Below, piece by piece: positions 17,207 to 26,127 of a stretch of DNA of 64,000 nucleotides. Positions within the stretch are counted from its first letter, which is position 1. Every line of letters begins with the position of its first letter. Source of the DNA: Azospirillum sp. TSH100 (lineage in GTDB: Bacteria; Pseudomonadota; Alphaproteobacteria; Azospirillales; Azospirillaceae); contig NZ_CP039634.1 in NCBI RefSeq assembly GCF_004923295.1, positions 1,578,001 to 1,642,000 on the forward strand, in the 5' to 3' direction. A program made the position numbers and the translations under genes. The notes beneath the pieces are model-generated. The model saw only the letters and a program-made list of their open reading frames with translations, was not told the DNA's origin and did no database searches.

Positions 17207-19273
17207 TCACGTCAGCTTTTGCCGCACGGCCGCAAGTTGTGCGTCCCGCTGGGCTTCCTCGCGTTCACGCAGGTCGTCGTCGGTGGTGCGCGGCACCGGC
17301 CGCTGGCCCAGGGCGAAGGGCTCGTTCCCGCGCTCGAACTGGTCGCGGACGCGGCAGTCCTCGCACATGCGGATGCGGTTGGCCGCCTCCGGCGTGGCGA
17401 ACATCCAATGCTTGCCGGCCAGCGTCGTCACGATCTTCTCGATCGAGGATTTGGTGGCGAAGGGCTTGCCGCAGGACACGCAGCAGAAGGGCTCCTCCTC
17501 CTTCACCACCACGGCACCGCGGGCCTGATCGCGGAAGTCGATCTCCGGCACCAGGGAGATGACCTTCTCCGGGCAGGTGGTCTTGCACAGGCCGCACTGC
17601 ACGCAGGCGTCCTGGGCGAAGGACAGCATCGGCTTGTCGGCATTGTCCAGCAGCGCCCCGGTCGGGCAGGCGCCGACGCAGGACAGGCAGAGCGTGCAGC
17701 CGGCCAAATCCACCGACACCCGGCCGAACGGGGCACCCGGCGGCAGCGGCAGGACCTCTACCGGAGCGGGGGCGGTCTTGTGCAGGTGGCGCAAGGCCAG
17801 CATGGTCACCGTGCGCTTCGGTCCCATCGGCAGGAACATCCCCGCTTCGAGGGCGTCGGCAGGGAGCGCCCACAGCTCGTCGGCCACCGCGTCGGGGTCG
17901 GCGGCGTCGATCACCGCGACACGGCCGGAGCCGTAGCCGAGCCCGCTGAAGGCGGCCTCCGCCAGCCCGATCTGCGAGGCGAGGCCGGCGGTCTCCCCCT
18001 CATTCTCCGGCCCGGTCAGCACGCGGACATGGGTGCAGCCATAGGCCAGCGCCAGCGCGAACAGGTCGAAGCCGACCTGCGTCACCTCGTTCAGCGCGAA
18101 GGGCAGCACGCGGGCCGGCAGGCCGCGGCCATGGCGGGCCATCATGCCGACCAGAGCGTCGCCATGGCGCGGGTCGTGGATCAGCAGCGCCGGCGCCGCA
18201 CCGCCCGCCTTGCCGTAGGTGGACAGCAGCGTGCGCAGCCGCTCGTACACCGTGGCTGCCGGCGGCAGGGCATAGGTCGCGGCCCCGGTCGGGCAGACCG
18301 CGGCGCAGGAGCCGCAGCCGGCGCAGACATGCGGGTCGATGGCGACATGGTCACCGTTCGGCGTGACCGCCCCGGTCGGGCAGACGTCCAGGCAGCGGGT
18401 GCAGCCTGTCTTGCGGCTGCGCGAATGGGCACAGAGGTCGGCCTTGAAGTCGACGAAGCGCGGCTTCTCGAACTCGCCGACCAGATCGGCGATGTCCAGC
18501 AGGGCCTTGGCGACCTGGGCCGGGCTGTTCGGGTCGGGACGCAGATAGCCGTCGCGGCGCTTGTGATCGGGGAACAGCGGCGTGCCGCCGGTCAGGTCGA
18601 GGATCAGGTCGCAGCGGGCCGACGCCCCCTGACGCACCGGCTCAAATCCCAGCGCCCCGCGCGAGGAGGGCAGGGCCGGGGCGTAGTCGTCCACCACGAT
18701 CTCGAAGGCGCCGACCCAGCCGCGGGCGGTGCGGATACGGCCGCGGAAGATCGCGACGTCCATCACCGGCGGCGGCGGGATGTCCCTGGCGCTGGTCAGC
18801 AGGATGGTGACGTCCAGCCGCTTGGCCAGTTCCCGGCCGGCCTCGATGGCGCGCTCGTCGTTGCCATAGACCAGACAGGTGCCCTGGGAGGTCAGGGTCA
18901 AGGCGCCGGTCGGCGGGATCGGCAGGGCGGCCTCGGCCAGCAGCGCCGCGATCTTGGGCAGCGCCTGGCCACCTTCGTCCGACCAGCCGGCGCGCTCGCG
19001 GATGTTGGTGAAGGTCAGGACGGTTTCGGGCGCCACCTCCGCCGCGATCTCGCTGAAGAGCGGCGCTTCCTGGGTGCAGGCGACCAGCAGCGGCTGGCCG
19101 GTGGCGACCGCCGCCTCGAAGCGGTCGAGCTGCGCCCGGCACAGCTGGGTGTGCACGGTGGCGGACATGGTGGCGGCGTTGCCGTCGCCGCACGCCTTGC
19201 CCAGCGCCGTCCCATCCAGCGCGATGCTGTGCGCACAGTCGCAGACGAGCACCGTCCGTTCGCCGATCTTCAT
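17207..19273 (-). CDS. Multi-[4Fe-4S] protein of formate dehydrogenase neighbourhood, 688 aa
   Basis: Contains four ferredoxin-type clusters in two pairs: CTRCLDVCPTGAV and CAGCGSCAAVCPTGAA near residues 285-325, and CTLCLSCVGACPTGAL and CVQCGLCKTTCPE near residues 530-570. Two further Cys pairs (CCVSC, CEDC) follow. The first ~270 residues carry more Cys (VLVCDC, SATVHTQLC). No membrane segment is seen. Proteins of this kind occur with DUF3305/DUF3306 and FDH in alphaproteobacteria, and probably pass electrons or assist FDH maturation; the precise reaction is not known to me. The start is the ATG with AGGAG 11 bases before; 17 codons upstream are open. Confidence 0.8.
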   Translation of the reverse strand: MKIGERTVLVCDCAHSIALDGTALGKACGDGNAATMSATVHTQLCRAQLDRFEAAVATGQPLLVACTQEAPLFSEIAAEVAPETVLTFTNIRERAGWSDEGGQALPKIAALLAEAALPIPPTGALTLTSQGTCLVYGNDERAIEAGRELAKRLDVTILLTSARDIPPPPVMDVAIFRGRIRTARGWVGAFEIVVDDYAPALPSSRGALGFEPVRQGASARCDLILDLTGGTPLFPDHKRRDGYLRPDPNSPAQVAKALLDIADLVGEFEKPRFVDFKADLCAHSRSRKTGCTRCLDVCPTGAVTPNGDHVAIDPHVCAGCGSCAAVCPTGAATYALPPAATVYERLRTLLSTYGKAGGAAPALLIHDPRHGDALVGMMARHGRGLPARVLPFALNEVTQVGFDLFALALAYGCTHVRVLTGPENEGETAGLASQIGLAEAAFSGLGYGSGRVAVIDAADPDAVADELWALPADALEAGMFLPMGPKRTVTMLALRHLHKTAPAPVEVLPLPPGAPFGRVSVDLAGCTLCLSCVGACPTGALLDNADKPMLSFAQDACVQCGLCKTTCPEKVISLVPEIDFRDQARGAVVVKEEEPFCCVSCGKPFATKSSIEKIVTTLAGKHWMFATPEAANRIRMCEDCRVRDQFERGNEPFALGQRPVPRTTDDDLREREEAQRDAQLAAVRQKLT

Positions 19274-19559
19274 CGTCCCCAAAACTCCTGTCGCTTGGGG
19301 CTGACGCCCCTGGCCTGAGGACACTCATATGGGGGAATGCGGCGCGATGGGAATGGGAATCTTGTCAGGGTCGGCCCCAACCCCCTGTAGCGAAGGCGCG
19401 AGGTCATCGATGGCAAGGATTATGAAATATCCGTTCTGAAAATATGGTAATGCCTCCGAACAAAAACGTTACAATTCGTTAATTTTAATGCCTGGATGAT
19501 GTGTGTATGGGTCTCGGCAGCGGGAATGGATATGACGCCTCAGCCGAAAAGGTGTGCCC
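19274..19559. other. Divergent intergenic region (286 bp) with an AT-rich core
   Basis: Upstream of both the Fe-S gene and a chemoreceptor. The part from about 19400 to 19490 is markedly AT-richer than its surroundings and likely holds the promoters, but I do not see a match to a defined consensus. No RNA gene or ORF stands out. Confidence 0.4.
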
Positions 19560-21527
19560 ATGGGGAACGCGCTCAGTTTCTTCAGGATGAGGACGCAAAT
19601 CAGCCTCATCAGTATCGTGAGCGTCCTCGGACTGGCTCTCCTGGGCTTGGTATTCTATGTCGAAAGCTCCAAGCAGGATGCCGTTCGGCAACTTGCCGAG
19701 CAGGCGGTGACACGCACTGAAACGCTGAAGACCCTGCGCATCCAGCTGCTGAACGGCCGGCGGGTCGAGAAGGACTTCCTGCTGCGCCGCGACGGCGAAT
19801 TGCCGGCCCGCCATGCCGCCCTGGTGGCGGAGATGCAGCGGACCCTGGACGGGCTGGCCGCCGCTCTCCCGCCGGGCGTCGGCGCCGACCGGCTTGGAAA
19901 GGCGCGGGCGGAGCTAGCCGATTATGGCCGGCAGTTCGCCGAGGTGGCGGACCGCCAGACCCGCATCGGCCTGGACGAGAACAAGGGGCTGCTCGGGACC
20001 TTGCGCGGTGCCGTCCATTCGGTCGAGTCGGCGCTGGCCCGGTATGACGATCCGCGGCTGATGGCCGGCCTGCTGATGATGCGTCGGCACGAGAAGGACT
20101 TCCTGGCGCGGGTCGACGGCAAATATATCGACAGCTTCACCGCGTCGGTCGCCGCCTTCCTGACGGCTCTCGATGGGGCGCCGGTGCCGGAGATCGACCG
20201 GGCGCCGGTCCGCGCCGCCATCGAGACCTACCGCCGTGACTTCACCGAACTGGCACGTGCTGTGCTGGATATGACGGGCGAGGTCCGCAAACTGTCGGAC
20301 AGCTATGGCCGGCTGGAGCCGGTGCTGCTGGAGGTGGAAGAGCGGCAGAAGGCGGAACGGGCGGCGGCGGAGGCGAGCTATTCCGCGATCCGCGATCAGG
20401 TCAAGCAGATCACCTGGATGTCGCTGGCCGTGGTTGGCGTGCTGGGTCTGGCCGGGGCGCTGCTGGTCGGCGGTTCGATCGCCGGGTCGGTGACCCGGCT
20501 GACCCGGTCGATGCAGCGCATCGCCGGCGGCGAGTTGGAGGTGGCGGTGGACGGGGCCCGCCGCCGCGACGAGATCGGCGAGATGGCGCAGGCGCTTCTG
20601 GTCTTCCGCGACAACGGAGCCGAACTGCGCCGCATGCAGGCGGAACAGGAGGCGCAGAAGGAGCGCAACGAAGCGGAGCGCAAGCGCCAGACGCACGAGC
20701 TGGCCGACCGTTTCGAGACGGCGATGCGCGGCGTGGTGGCGCAACTGTCGGCCTCGGCCGGCCGGATGCAGGACAGCGCCCGCTCACTGTCGGCGATGGC
20801 GGAGGATGGCCGCAGCCGCGCCACCTCGGTCGCCGCGGCGACGGAACAGACCTCCGCCAATGTGCAGACGGTCGCCGCCTCCTCGCAGCAGATGGCGGCG
20901 TCCATCGGTGACCTGACCCGGCAGATCGCCGAATCGGCGGCCATCGCCCAGCGGGCGGCCGACTGCGCCCAGACGACGAATGGCAGCATCCGCGCCCTGT
21001 CCGATCAGGCCCAGCGCATCGGGGAGGTCATCACCCTGATTTCCTCCATCGCCGGCCAGACCAACCTGCTGGCGCTGAACGCCACCATCGAGGCGGCACG
21101 GGCGGGCGAGGCGGGCAAGGGCTTCGCCGTCGTCGCGCAGGAGGTGAAGAACCTCGCCAGCCAGACCGCCAGGGCGACCGAGGAGATCGCCGCCCAGATC
21201 TCCGCCATGCAGCAGGCGACCGGCGGAGCGGTCGACTCCATCGGCGAGATCGACCGCACCATCGGCGAAATCAACAGCATCGCCACCGGCGCCGCCTCCG
21301 CCATCGAGGAGCAGGATGCGGCGATGCGCGAGATCGCCCGCAATGTCCAGCAGGCGGCGGGAGGCACCCAGGACATCGCCACCAGCATCGGTGGCGTCCA
21401 GCGCACCGCCGATGGCACCGGCTCGGCGGCGCAGGAGGTGATGGAGGCCGCCACCGCGCTCTATCGCGACACGGAAGGCCTGTCGCAGGAGGTGGACCGC
21501 TTCATCCGGACGATCCGCGCGGGGTGA
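19560..21527 (+). CDS. Methyl-accepting chemotaxis protein with HBM-type sensor, 655 aa
   Basis: TM1 is at about residues 12-32 ([17 protein letters not shown]). The periplasmic part of about 240 residues has the repeated motif RVEKDFLLR and [10 protein letters not shown], which marks the helical bimodular (HBM) sensor domain, seen in receptors for organic acids. TM2 ([22 protein letters not shown]) is near residue 285. A HAMP, an Arg/Glu-rich coiled coil and the tip [20 protein letters not shown] follow. The start is the ATG after AAAAGG; a GTG six bases earlier is possible. It lies between the FDH-linked Fe-S gene and tupA, and nothing ties it to formate directly. Confidence 0.92.
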   Translation: MGNALSFFRMRTQISLISIVSVLGLALLGLVFYVESSKQDAVRQLAEQAVTRTETLKTLRIQLLNGRRVEKDFLLRRDGELPARHAALVAEMQRTLDGLAAALPPGVGADRLGKARAELADYGRQFAEVADRQTRIGLDENKGLLGTLRGAVHSVESALARYDDPRLMAGLLMMRRHEKDFLARVDGKYIDSFTASVAAFLTALDGAPVPEIDRAPVRAAIETYRRDFTELARAVLDMTGEVRKLSDSYGRLEPVLLEVEERQKAERAAAEASYSAIRDQVKQITWMSLAVVGVLGLAGALLVGGSIAGSVTRLTRSMQRIAGGELEVAVDGARRRDEIGEMAQALLVFRDNGAELRRMQAEQEAQKERNEAERKRQTHELADRFETAMRGVVAQLSASAGRMQDSARSLSAMAEDGRSRATSVAAATEQTSANVQTVAASSQQMAASIGDLTRQIAESAAIAQRAADCAQTTNGSIRALSDQAQRIGEVITLISSIAGQTNLLALNATIEAARAGEAGKGFAVVAQEVKNLASQTARATEEIAAQISAMQQATGGAVDSIGEIDRTIGEINSIATGAASAIEEQDAAMREIARNVQQAAGGTQDIATSIGGVQRTADGTGSAAQEVMEAATALYRDTEGLSQEVDRFIRTIRAG

Positions 21528-21534
21528 GGGGAGC

Positions 21535-22392
21535 TTACGCCCCCGGCTCGTTGGCGTTGGGGAAGAACAGCTGTTCACCGTTGATCTGGTAGTCGGCGAT
21601 CGCCTTCTGCCCGTCGGCCGAGACCAGCCAGTCGACGAAAGCCTGCCCGTCGGCCGCCTTGACGTGGGGGAACTTGGCCGGGTTGACCAGCATCACGCCG
21701 TATTGGTTGAACAGGCGCTTATCCCCCTCCACCAGCACCGTCAGCGGGCCGCGGTTCTTGAAGTTCAGCCAGGTGCCGCGGTCGGTCAGGGCATAGCCGT
21801 TCATCGCGGCGGCGGTGTTCAGCGTCGGGCCCATGCCCTGGCCGATCGAGCGGTACCAGCCCCCGTCCGCCTTGGCCGGGTCGAGGTTGGCGGTCTTCCA
21901 CAGGGCGAGTTCGGCCTTGTGCGTGCCGCTGTCGTCGCCGCGCGACACGAAGGGCGCCTTGGCCCCCGCGATCTTCGACAGCGACTGGGCGACGTCCTTG
22001 CTGCCCTTGACGCCGGCCGGGTCGCTGGCGGGGCCGACGATGACGAAATCGTTGTACATCACCGGCTTGCGCACGGTGGAGAAGCCTTCGGCGACGAACT
22101 TCTCCTCCGATGGCTTGTGGTGGACGAACAGCACGTCGGCGTCGCCGCGCTTGGCGAGGTCGATGGCCTGCCCGGTGCCCTTGGCGACGACCCGCACCTC
22201 GATCCCCGTCCTGGCGGTGAATTTCGGCAGGAGCGAGCCGAACAGGCCCGAATCCTCGGTCGAGGTGGTGGAGGCGACCGTGATGAAGCGGTCGGCGGCC
22301 AGCGCGGCGGACGGGGCGGCGGCTTCTACCAGAGCGACCAGGGCCGCGGCGGCACAGCCCAGCACGCCAAGCACGAATGAACGGCGCAGCAT
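21535..22392 (-). CDS. tupA: Tungstate ABC transporter substrate-binding protein, 285 aa
   Basis: Periplasmic binding protein of the TupA/WtpA-like type. A signal peptide ends near ALAADR at residue ~33. STTSTEDSGLFGSLLP is the characteristic oxyanion-binding motif, and VSRGDDSGTHKAEL and NGYALTDRGTWLNF give the remaining ligands. TupA proteins bind tungstate with much higher affinity than molybdate, though molybdate or vanadate cannot be excluded by sequence. It lies 110 bases downstream of the permease gene on the same strand. FdhD, MobA and FDH genes nearby suggest that the metal serves a formate dehydrogenase. Confidence 0.88.
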   Translation of the reverse strand: MLRRSFVLGVLGCAAAALVALVEAAAPSAALAADRFITVASTTSTEDSGLFGSLLPKFTARTGIEVRVVAKGTGQAIDLAKRGDADVLFVHHKPSEEKFVAEGFSTVRKPVMYNDFVIVGPASDPAGVKGSKDVAQSLSKIAGAKAPFVSRGDDSGTHKAELALWKTANLDPAKADGGWYRSIGQGMGPTLNTAAAMNGYALTDRGTWLNFKNRGPLTVLVEGDKRLFNQYGVMLVNPAKFPHVKAADGQAFVDWLVSADGQKAIADYQINGEQLFFPNANEPGA

Positions 22393-22502
22393 CCCTCAAT
22401 TCCTCCCACATGCGTTGTTACCCGATTGGCATATCGCAGTCGGGCCGGCGTTGCAAAGGCTTGCCGAGCGTCCGTCCACTCGGTCGCAGGCTGTCCGCCC
22501 GC

Positions 22503-23201
22503 TCAGGCTTTGGCGGCCGTCTCCGTCAGCAGCGACGCGGCGAGATTGACCGTCAGCGACAGCGTCATCAGCACCATGCCCAGCCCCAGCGCCATCGGCA
22601 GGTCGCCCTTGCTGGTCTCCAGCGCGATGGCGGTGGTCATGACGCGGGTCACATGTTCGATGTTGCCGCCGACGATCATCACCGCCCCGACCTCCGCCGA
22701 GGCGCGGCCGAAGCCGGCCAGCACGGTGGTGACGAGGCTCCAGCGCGCCTCCGCCAGCAGGGTGGCCAGCCGGCGGACCGGACCGGCACCGGTGACGCGC
22801 AGCAGGTCGTCATAGTCGACCAGCAGATCCTCCACCGTCTGGCGGGCGAGCGAGGCGACGATGGGCACGATCATCACCGTCTGGGCGACGATCATCGCCG
22901 TCGGGGTGAACAGCAGCCCCAGCACGCCGAAGGGGCCGGAGCGCGACAGCAGCAGATAGACCACCAGCCCGACCACCACCGGCGGCAGCCCCATCATCGT
23001 GTTCAGCGCGATGGCGACGGCGCGGCGGCCGGGAAAGCTGAGCGCCGCGACGGCGGCACCCAGCGGCAGGCCGATCAGCGTGGCGATGGCCACGGCGGAC
23101 AGGCTGACGCGCAGCGACAGGCCGATGATCCGCATCAGACCGTCGTCCATCGACAGGATCATGGAAAAAGCAACGGCCAGGGCTTGGGAAAAATCCTGCA
23201 T
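22503..23201 (-). CDS. tupB: Tungstate ABC transporter permease, 232 aa
   Basis: About five to six membrane segments, beginning at IIGLSLRVSLSAVAIATLIG and with LPPVVVGLVVYLLLSRSG in the middle. The EAA-type loop is in GRASAEVGAVMIVGGN. The sequence fits the TupB permease of tungstate uptake. The start is the ATG preceded by a weak GGACCTT; 22 codons upstream are also open. No ABC ATPase gene (TupC) follows tupA or precedes tupB in this window, so the complete transporter depends on an ATPase encoded elsewhere. The gene is divergent from fdhD, with about 70 bases between. Confidence 0.88.
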   Translation of the reverse strand: MQDFSQALAVAFSMILSMDDGLMRIIGLSLRVSLSAVAIATLIGLPLGAAVAALSFPGRRAVAIALNTMMGLPPVVVGLVVYLLLSRSGPFGVLGLLFTPTAMIVAQTVMIVPIVASLARQTVEDLLVDYDDLLRVTGAGPVRRLATLLAEARWSLVTTVLAGFGRASAEVGAVMIVGGNIEHVTRVMTTAIALETSKGDLPMALGLGMVLMTLSLTVNLAASLLTETAAKA

Positions 23202-23275
23202 AAGGTCCAAATCACTTCTCGAATCGCTCCGGCGGGGGCTTGTCCGAAGGACGCCGCTCGCCCACACTCGCGCGC

Positions 23276-24169
23276 ATGAGCCCGACCATGAGCCTGAAGA
23301 CCTTCACCATAGCGCCGGATCCGGCCAACCCCAAGCTGACCGAGCGCGTGCGCGGCCTGGACCAGGACGGCCGCGAGATCGAGACGGCCGTGACGGTCGA
23401 GCGGCCGTTGACCCTGTACCTGAACGGGCAGGAGATCGTCACCATGATGACGATCGGCGATTATCCTGACTGTCTGGCGGTCGGCTATCTGCTGAACCAG
23501 AACATGCTGCGGCGCGACGACCGCATCACCGGCATCGACGTGGACGAGGAGACGGACACCGTCGTCGTCCGCACCGAACGCGCGACCGACTACGAAGCCA
23601 AGCTGAAGAAGAAGACGCTGACCTCCGGCTGCGCCCAGGGCACCGCCTTCGGCGACGTGATGGAGACCTTCGAGTCCGTCAGCCTGCCGGCCGATGTGCG
23701 GCTCCGCACCTCGTGGATCTACGCGCTGTCGAAGCAGATCAACCTGCAGCCCAGCCTGTATCTGGAGGCCGGCGCCATCCATGGCTGCGTGCTGTGCCAG
23801 CAGGACCGGCCGCTGGTCTACATGGAGGATGTCGGCCGCCACAACGCGGTGGACAAGGTCGCCGGCTACATGCACCTGAACGGCGTTTCCGCCGGCGACA
23901 AGATTTTCTACACCACCGGCCGCCTGACATCCGAGATGGTCATCAAGACGGTGCAGATGGGCATTCCGATCCTGGTCTCGCGCTCCGGCTTCACCGCCTG
24001 GGGCGTGCAGCTGGCGCGGCAGGCCAACCTGACGCTGGTCGGCCGGGCCAAGGGCAAGCGCTTCATCGCGCTGGCCGGCACAGACCGGCTGGTGTTCGAC
24101 GCCGACGCCGCGGGCGCCGACGAGGAGGATCGCCGGCATGGACGCAAGGGAAGCCGCGATGACGATTGA
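23276..24169 (+). CDS. fdhD: Formate dehydrogenase accessory sulfurtransferase FdhD, 297 aa
   Basis: Carries sulfur from a cysteine desulfurase to the Mo/W cofactor of FDH. Family motifs include VERPLTLYLNGQEIVTMM near residue 45, TSGCAQG near residue 115, IHGCVLC near residue 170, YMEDVGRHNAVDKV near residue 190 and TTGRLTSEMV and LVSRSG after that. The cysteine arrangement differs from the CxxC of E. coli FdhD: a single Cys at the first site and CVLC at the second. The start could be at 23240 (TTG), 23276 or 23288; no ribosome site decides. Its end overlaps mobA by 32 bases. Confidence 0.9.
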   Translation: MSPTMSLKTFTIAPDPANPKLTERVRGLDQDGREIETAVTVERPLTLYLNGQEIVTMMTIGDYPDCLAVGYLLNQNMLRRDDRITGIDVDEETDTVVVRTERATDYEAKLKKKTLTSGCAQGTAFGDVMETFESVSLPADVRLRTSWIYALSKQINLQPSLYLEAGAIHGCVLCQQDRPLVYMEDVGRHNAVDKVAGYMHLNGVSAGDKIFYTTGRLTSEMVIKTVQMGIPILVSRSGFTAWGVQLARQANLTLVGRAKGKRFIALAGTDRLVFDADAAGADEEDRRHGRKGSRDDD

Positions 24170-24797
24170 CTCAGCTCACCCGGATATTGGCGGCGTTCTG
24201 CTGGCCGGCGGCCTGTCGCGCCGGATGGGCGGCGGCGACAAGTGCCTGCGCCCGCTCGGCGACCGCAGCATCCTGGAACGCATCGTCGCCACCGTCCGGC
24301 CGCAGGTCGGCCCGCTGGTGCTGAACGCCAATGGCGACCCCGCCCGCTTCGCCCATCTCCACCTGCCGGTGGCGGCCGACGTGGTGGAAGGCTATGCCGG
24401 GCCGCTCGCCGGCGTACTGACCGGCATGGAGTGGCTGCGCGGCACCGCTCCCGGCATCGGCTGGGTTGCCAGCTTCGCCACCGATGCGCCGTTCATCCCG
24501 CGCGACCTCGTCACCCGCATGGTGGCGGCGCTGGAGCATGAGGGCGCCGACCTCGCCTGCGCCCGGTCCGGCGGGCAGGACCACCCGGTCTTCGGGCTGT
24601 GGCCGATCCGTCTGGCCGGCGACCTGCGCCGCGCCATGGTGGAGCAGGGCGTCCGCAAGGTCGATGCCTGGACCGCCCGTTACCGGCTGGCCGTCGCCGA
24701 ATTCGCCATAGACCCTGTCGATCCCTTCTTCAACACCAACCGGCCGGAGGATCTGGCCGAGGCGGAACGCCTGCTGGCGTCGGGACATGCGTCATGA
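24138..24797 (+). CDS. mobA: Molybdenum cofactor guanylyltransferase, 219 aa
   Basis: Attaches GMP to molybdopterin to give the bis-MGD cofactor used by FDH. The nucleotide-binding signature GGVLLAGGLSRRMGGGDK is at residues 18-35, and the conserved segments DVVEGYAGPLAGVLTGMEW, FATDAPFIP and FFNTNRPEDLAEAE follow. Length is normal for MobA. The ATG at 24138 has GAGGAGG before it; 24159 is an alternative with AGGGAAG. It overlaps fdhD and shares an ATGA junction with the next gene. Confidence 0.92.
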   Translation: MDAREAAMTIDSAHPDIGGVLLAGGLSRRMGGGDKCLRPLGDRSILERIVATVRPQVGPLVLNANGDPARFAHLHLPVAADVVEGYAGPLAGVLTGMEWLRGTAPGIGWVASFATDAPFIPRDLVTRMVAALEHEGADLACARSGGQDHPVFGLWPIRLAGDLRRAMVEQGVRKVDAWTARYRLAVAEFAIDPVDPFFNTNRPEDLAEAERLLASGHAS

Positions 24798-25303
24798 CGG
24801 AACCGCCCGTTACCCAATCCCTTGAGCGTATCGAGACCATGCCGCTCGGCATCGTGGTGGAGCGTCGGCGCGGCGTCACCGCCTGGGCCGACTGGAGTTG
24901 GCGCCCGATGTCGGTCATTCCTGGTGCCGGCCCGGTCGAGCCGCCCGGCCGCCTGCTGATGGAGGGCGAAGGCTGGACCCACAGCCATGCGGCTACCCTG
25001 ACGCTGGAACTGTTCCGCACCGACACCGAGGGCTATCGCCTGAACCTGTCGCAGGATCCGCCGCGGCTTTGGGTGGTGATGCGCCCCGGTCCGGATGGCG
25101 AGGAACTGGTGCCTTTCACGGTCACCGCGTCCGCCCATGAAGGTGAAGGCTATCAGGTCGGCGCCGATGTGGTGGAGACGGTGCCGATGCCGCCGGAGGT
25201 GATCGCGCTGGTCCGCGATTTCGTCGAGCAGCACCATGTCGACGTTCCCTTCCACAAGCGCGAGCGCAAGCGCCACTTCGAGAAGGAGGATCGGAAGCGG
25301 TGA
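24794..25303 (+). CDS. DUF3305 domain protein, 169 aa
   Basis: The protein has an IVVERRRGVTAWADWSWRP segment near the N terminus, LELFRTDTEGYRLNL in the middle and a basic C terminus (HKRERKRHFEKEDRKR), which match DUF3305 (PF11749). The family is typically encoded with FDH genes in proteobacteria; its biochemical role has not been established to my knowledge. It starts inside the mobA stop (ATGA) and its end overlaps the next gene by four bases. The frame is open upstream into mobA, but the junction ATG fits translational coupling. Confidence 0.8.
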   Translation: MTEPPVTQSLERIETMPLGIVVERRRGVTAWADWSWRPMSVIPGAGPVEPPGRLLMEGEGWTHSHAATLTLELFRTDTEGYRLNLSQDPPRLWVVMRPGPDGEELVPFTVTASAHEGEGYQVGADVVETVPMPPEVIALVRDFVEQHHVDVPFHKRERKRHFEKEDRKR

Positions 25304-25821
25304 GCGGCGAAGCCTTCCTGTCGCGCTGGTCGCGCCTGAAACGCACGGCGGTCAAGCCGGAGCCGGTGCCTGCCGATCTTCCTCCGGCCGGCGAAGAGGC
25401 CGCGGAGCTTCCGGTCCCCGTGGCCGAGGACAGCCCGGCCGATGCCATCCCGCCGGAAGCCGAAGACCCGCTGAAGGACCTGCCTCCGGTCGAGGAACTG
25501 ACCGGCGAGTCCGACTTCACCCCCTTCCTGCGCGCCGAGGTGCCGGAGGATCTGCACCGCCAGGCCCTGCGCAAGCTTTGGACCTCCGACCCGATCTATG
25601 CCAATGACGACGGGCTGAAGGACTACGCCGACGACTATGCCAGCCTGTTTACCGGCGGGGTGCCGGTGAAGACGCTCTACCGAGTCGGCAAGGGCTTCCT
25701 CGACACGCTCGACGAGGTGGCGGAGGGGGGCCTTGAGGCTCCGCCCACGGCTGACGCCGAGGTTTCCGAGGTAAGCGACACCCCCTCTCCCCAACCGCCA
25801 ATCCCCTCTCCCCCCGGGTGA
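25300..25821 (+). CDS. DUF3306 domain protein, 173 aa, repeat-derived C terminus
   Basis: FLSRWSRLKR at the N terminus, FLRAEVPEDLHRQALRKLWTSDPIYANDDGLKDYADDY in the central part (quoted in pieces: VPEDLHRQALRKLW and DPIYANDDGLKDY) match DUF3306 (PF11748), a frequent partner of DUF3305 in FDH neighbourhoods. The GTG start shares GTGA with the preceding stop. A Pro/Glu-rich linker lies at residues 20-65. The last ~13 residues (SPQPPIPSPPG) are encoded by a palindromic intergenic repeat, so the natural end was probably earlier. Confidence 0.78.
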   Translation: MSGEAFLSRWSRLKRTAVKPEPVPADLPPAGEEAAELPVPVAEDSPADAIPPEAEDPLKDLPPVEELTGESDFTPFLRAEVPEDLHRQALRKLWTSDPIYANDDGLKDYADDYASLFTGGVPVKTLYRVGKGFLDTLDEVAEGGLEAPPTADAEVSEVSDTPSPQPPIPSPPG

Positions 25822-25838
25822 GAGGGTTGGGGTGAGGG
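25783..25838. repeat. Palindromic intergenic-type repeat, copy 1
   Basis: Nested inverted repeats: outer arms CCCTCTCCCCAACC / GGTTGGGGTGAGGG (one mismatch) and inner arms CCCTCTC / GAGAGGG flanking CCCGGG-rich sequence. It spans the last codons of the DUF3306 gene. The composition is that of the widespread CCCTCACCCCAACCCTCTCCCC extragenic palindromes. It may also end transcription of the fdhD-mobA-DUF3305-DUF3306 unit. Confidence 0.7.
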
Positions 25839-25907
25839 AAAGCGAGGCTAGACCTTGTCGATCCGCGCACAATTCCCACCTCCCGCCTCTTTCATCCCAT
25901 ACATCCC

Positions 25908-25943
25908 CCTCACCCCAATCCACTCCCCCCGGGGGGAGGGGGC
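25908..25943. repeat. Palindromic intergenic-type repeat, copy 2 (inverted relative to copy 1)
   Basis: CCCTCACCCCAATCCACT here is the reverse complement, with small changes, of the right arm of copy 1. It ends in the perfect 16-base palindrome CTCCCCCCGGGGGGAG at 25923-25938. Copies 1 and 2 lie about 70 bases apart in inverted orientation. Confidence 0.65.
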
Positions 25944-26097
25944 TTTCCTCCAGCGCACTCCCTCGCAAAATCACTTTCAAAATGCGACGGATCGCCGCGC
26001 CAATTTAGACCCCCTCAAAATTAAGGACCGCTCTGTTAGCGCGAGCATAGCGCCGTGATAAAGTTTCATTTGCCCTCACTTCCGGGCGCGTCCTTAG

Positions 26098-26127
26098 TTG
26101 ACAAAGGGATAGGTTCAGTCCTTTTAT
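26098..26127 (+). promoter_or_regulatory. Candidate sigma-70-type promoter of FDH operon
   Basis: Perfect -35 hexamer TTGACA at 26098-26103, an 18-base spacer and a -10-like TTTTAT (4 of 6 matches) at 26122-26127. It would give a leader of about 145 bases before the TorD-like gene. Only the -35 is a strong match. Confidence 0.35.

Noticed and set aside
16976..19318. Plus-strand 780-codon open frame across moaA and the Fe-S gene
   Set aside because: Antisense to two genes with full cluster motifs; Arg/Gly-rich with no domain.
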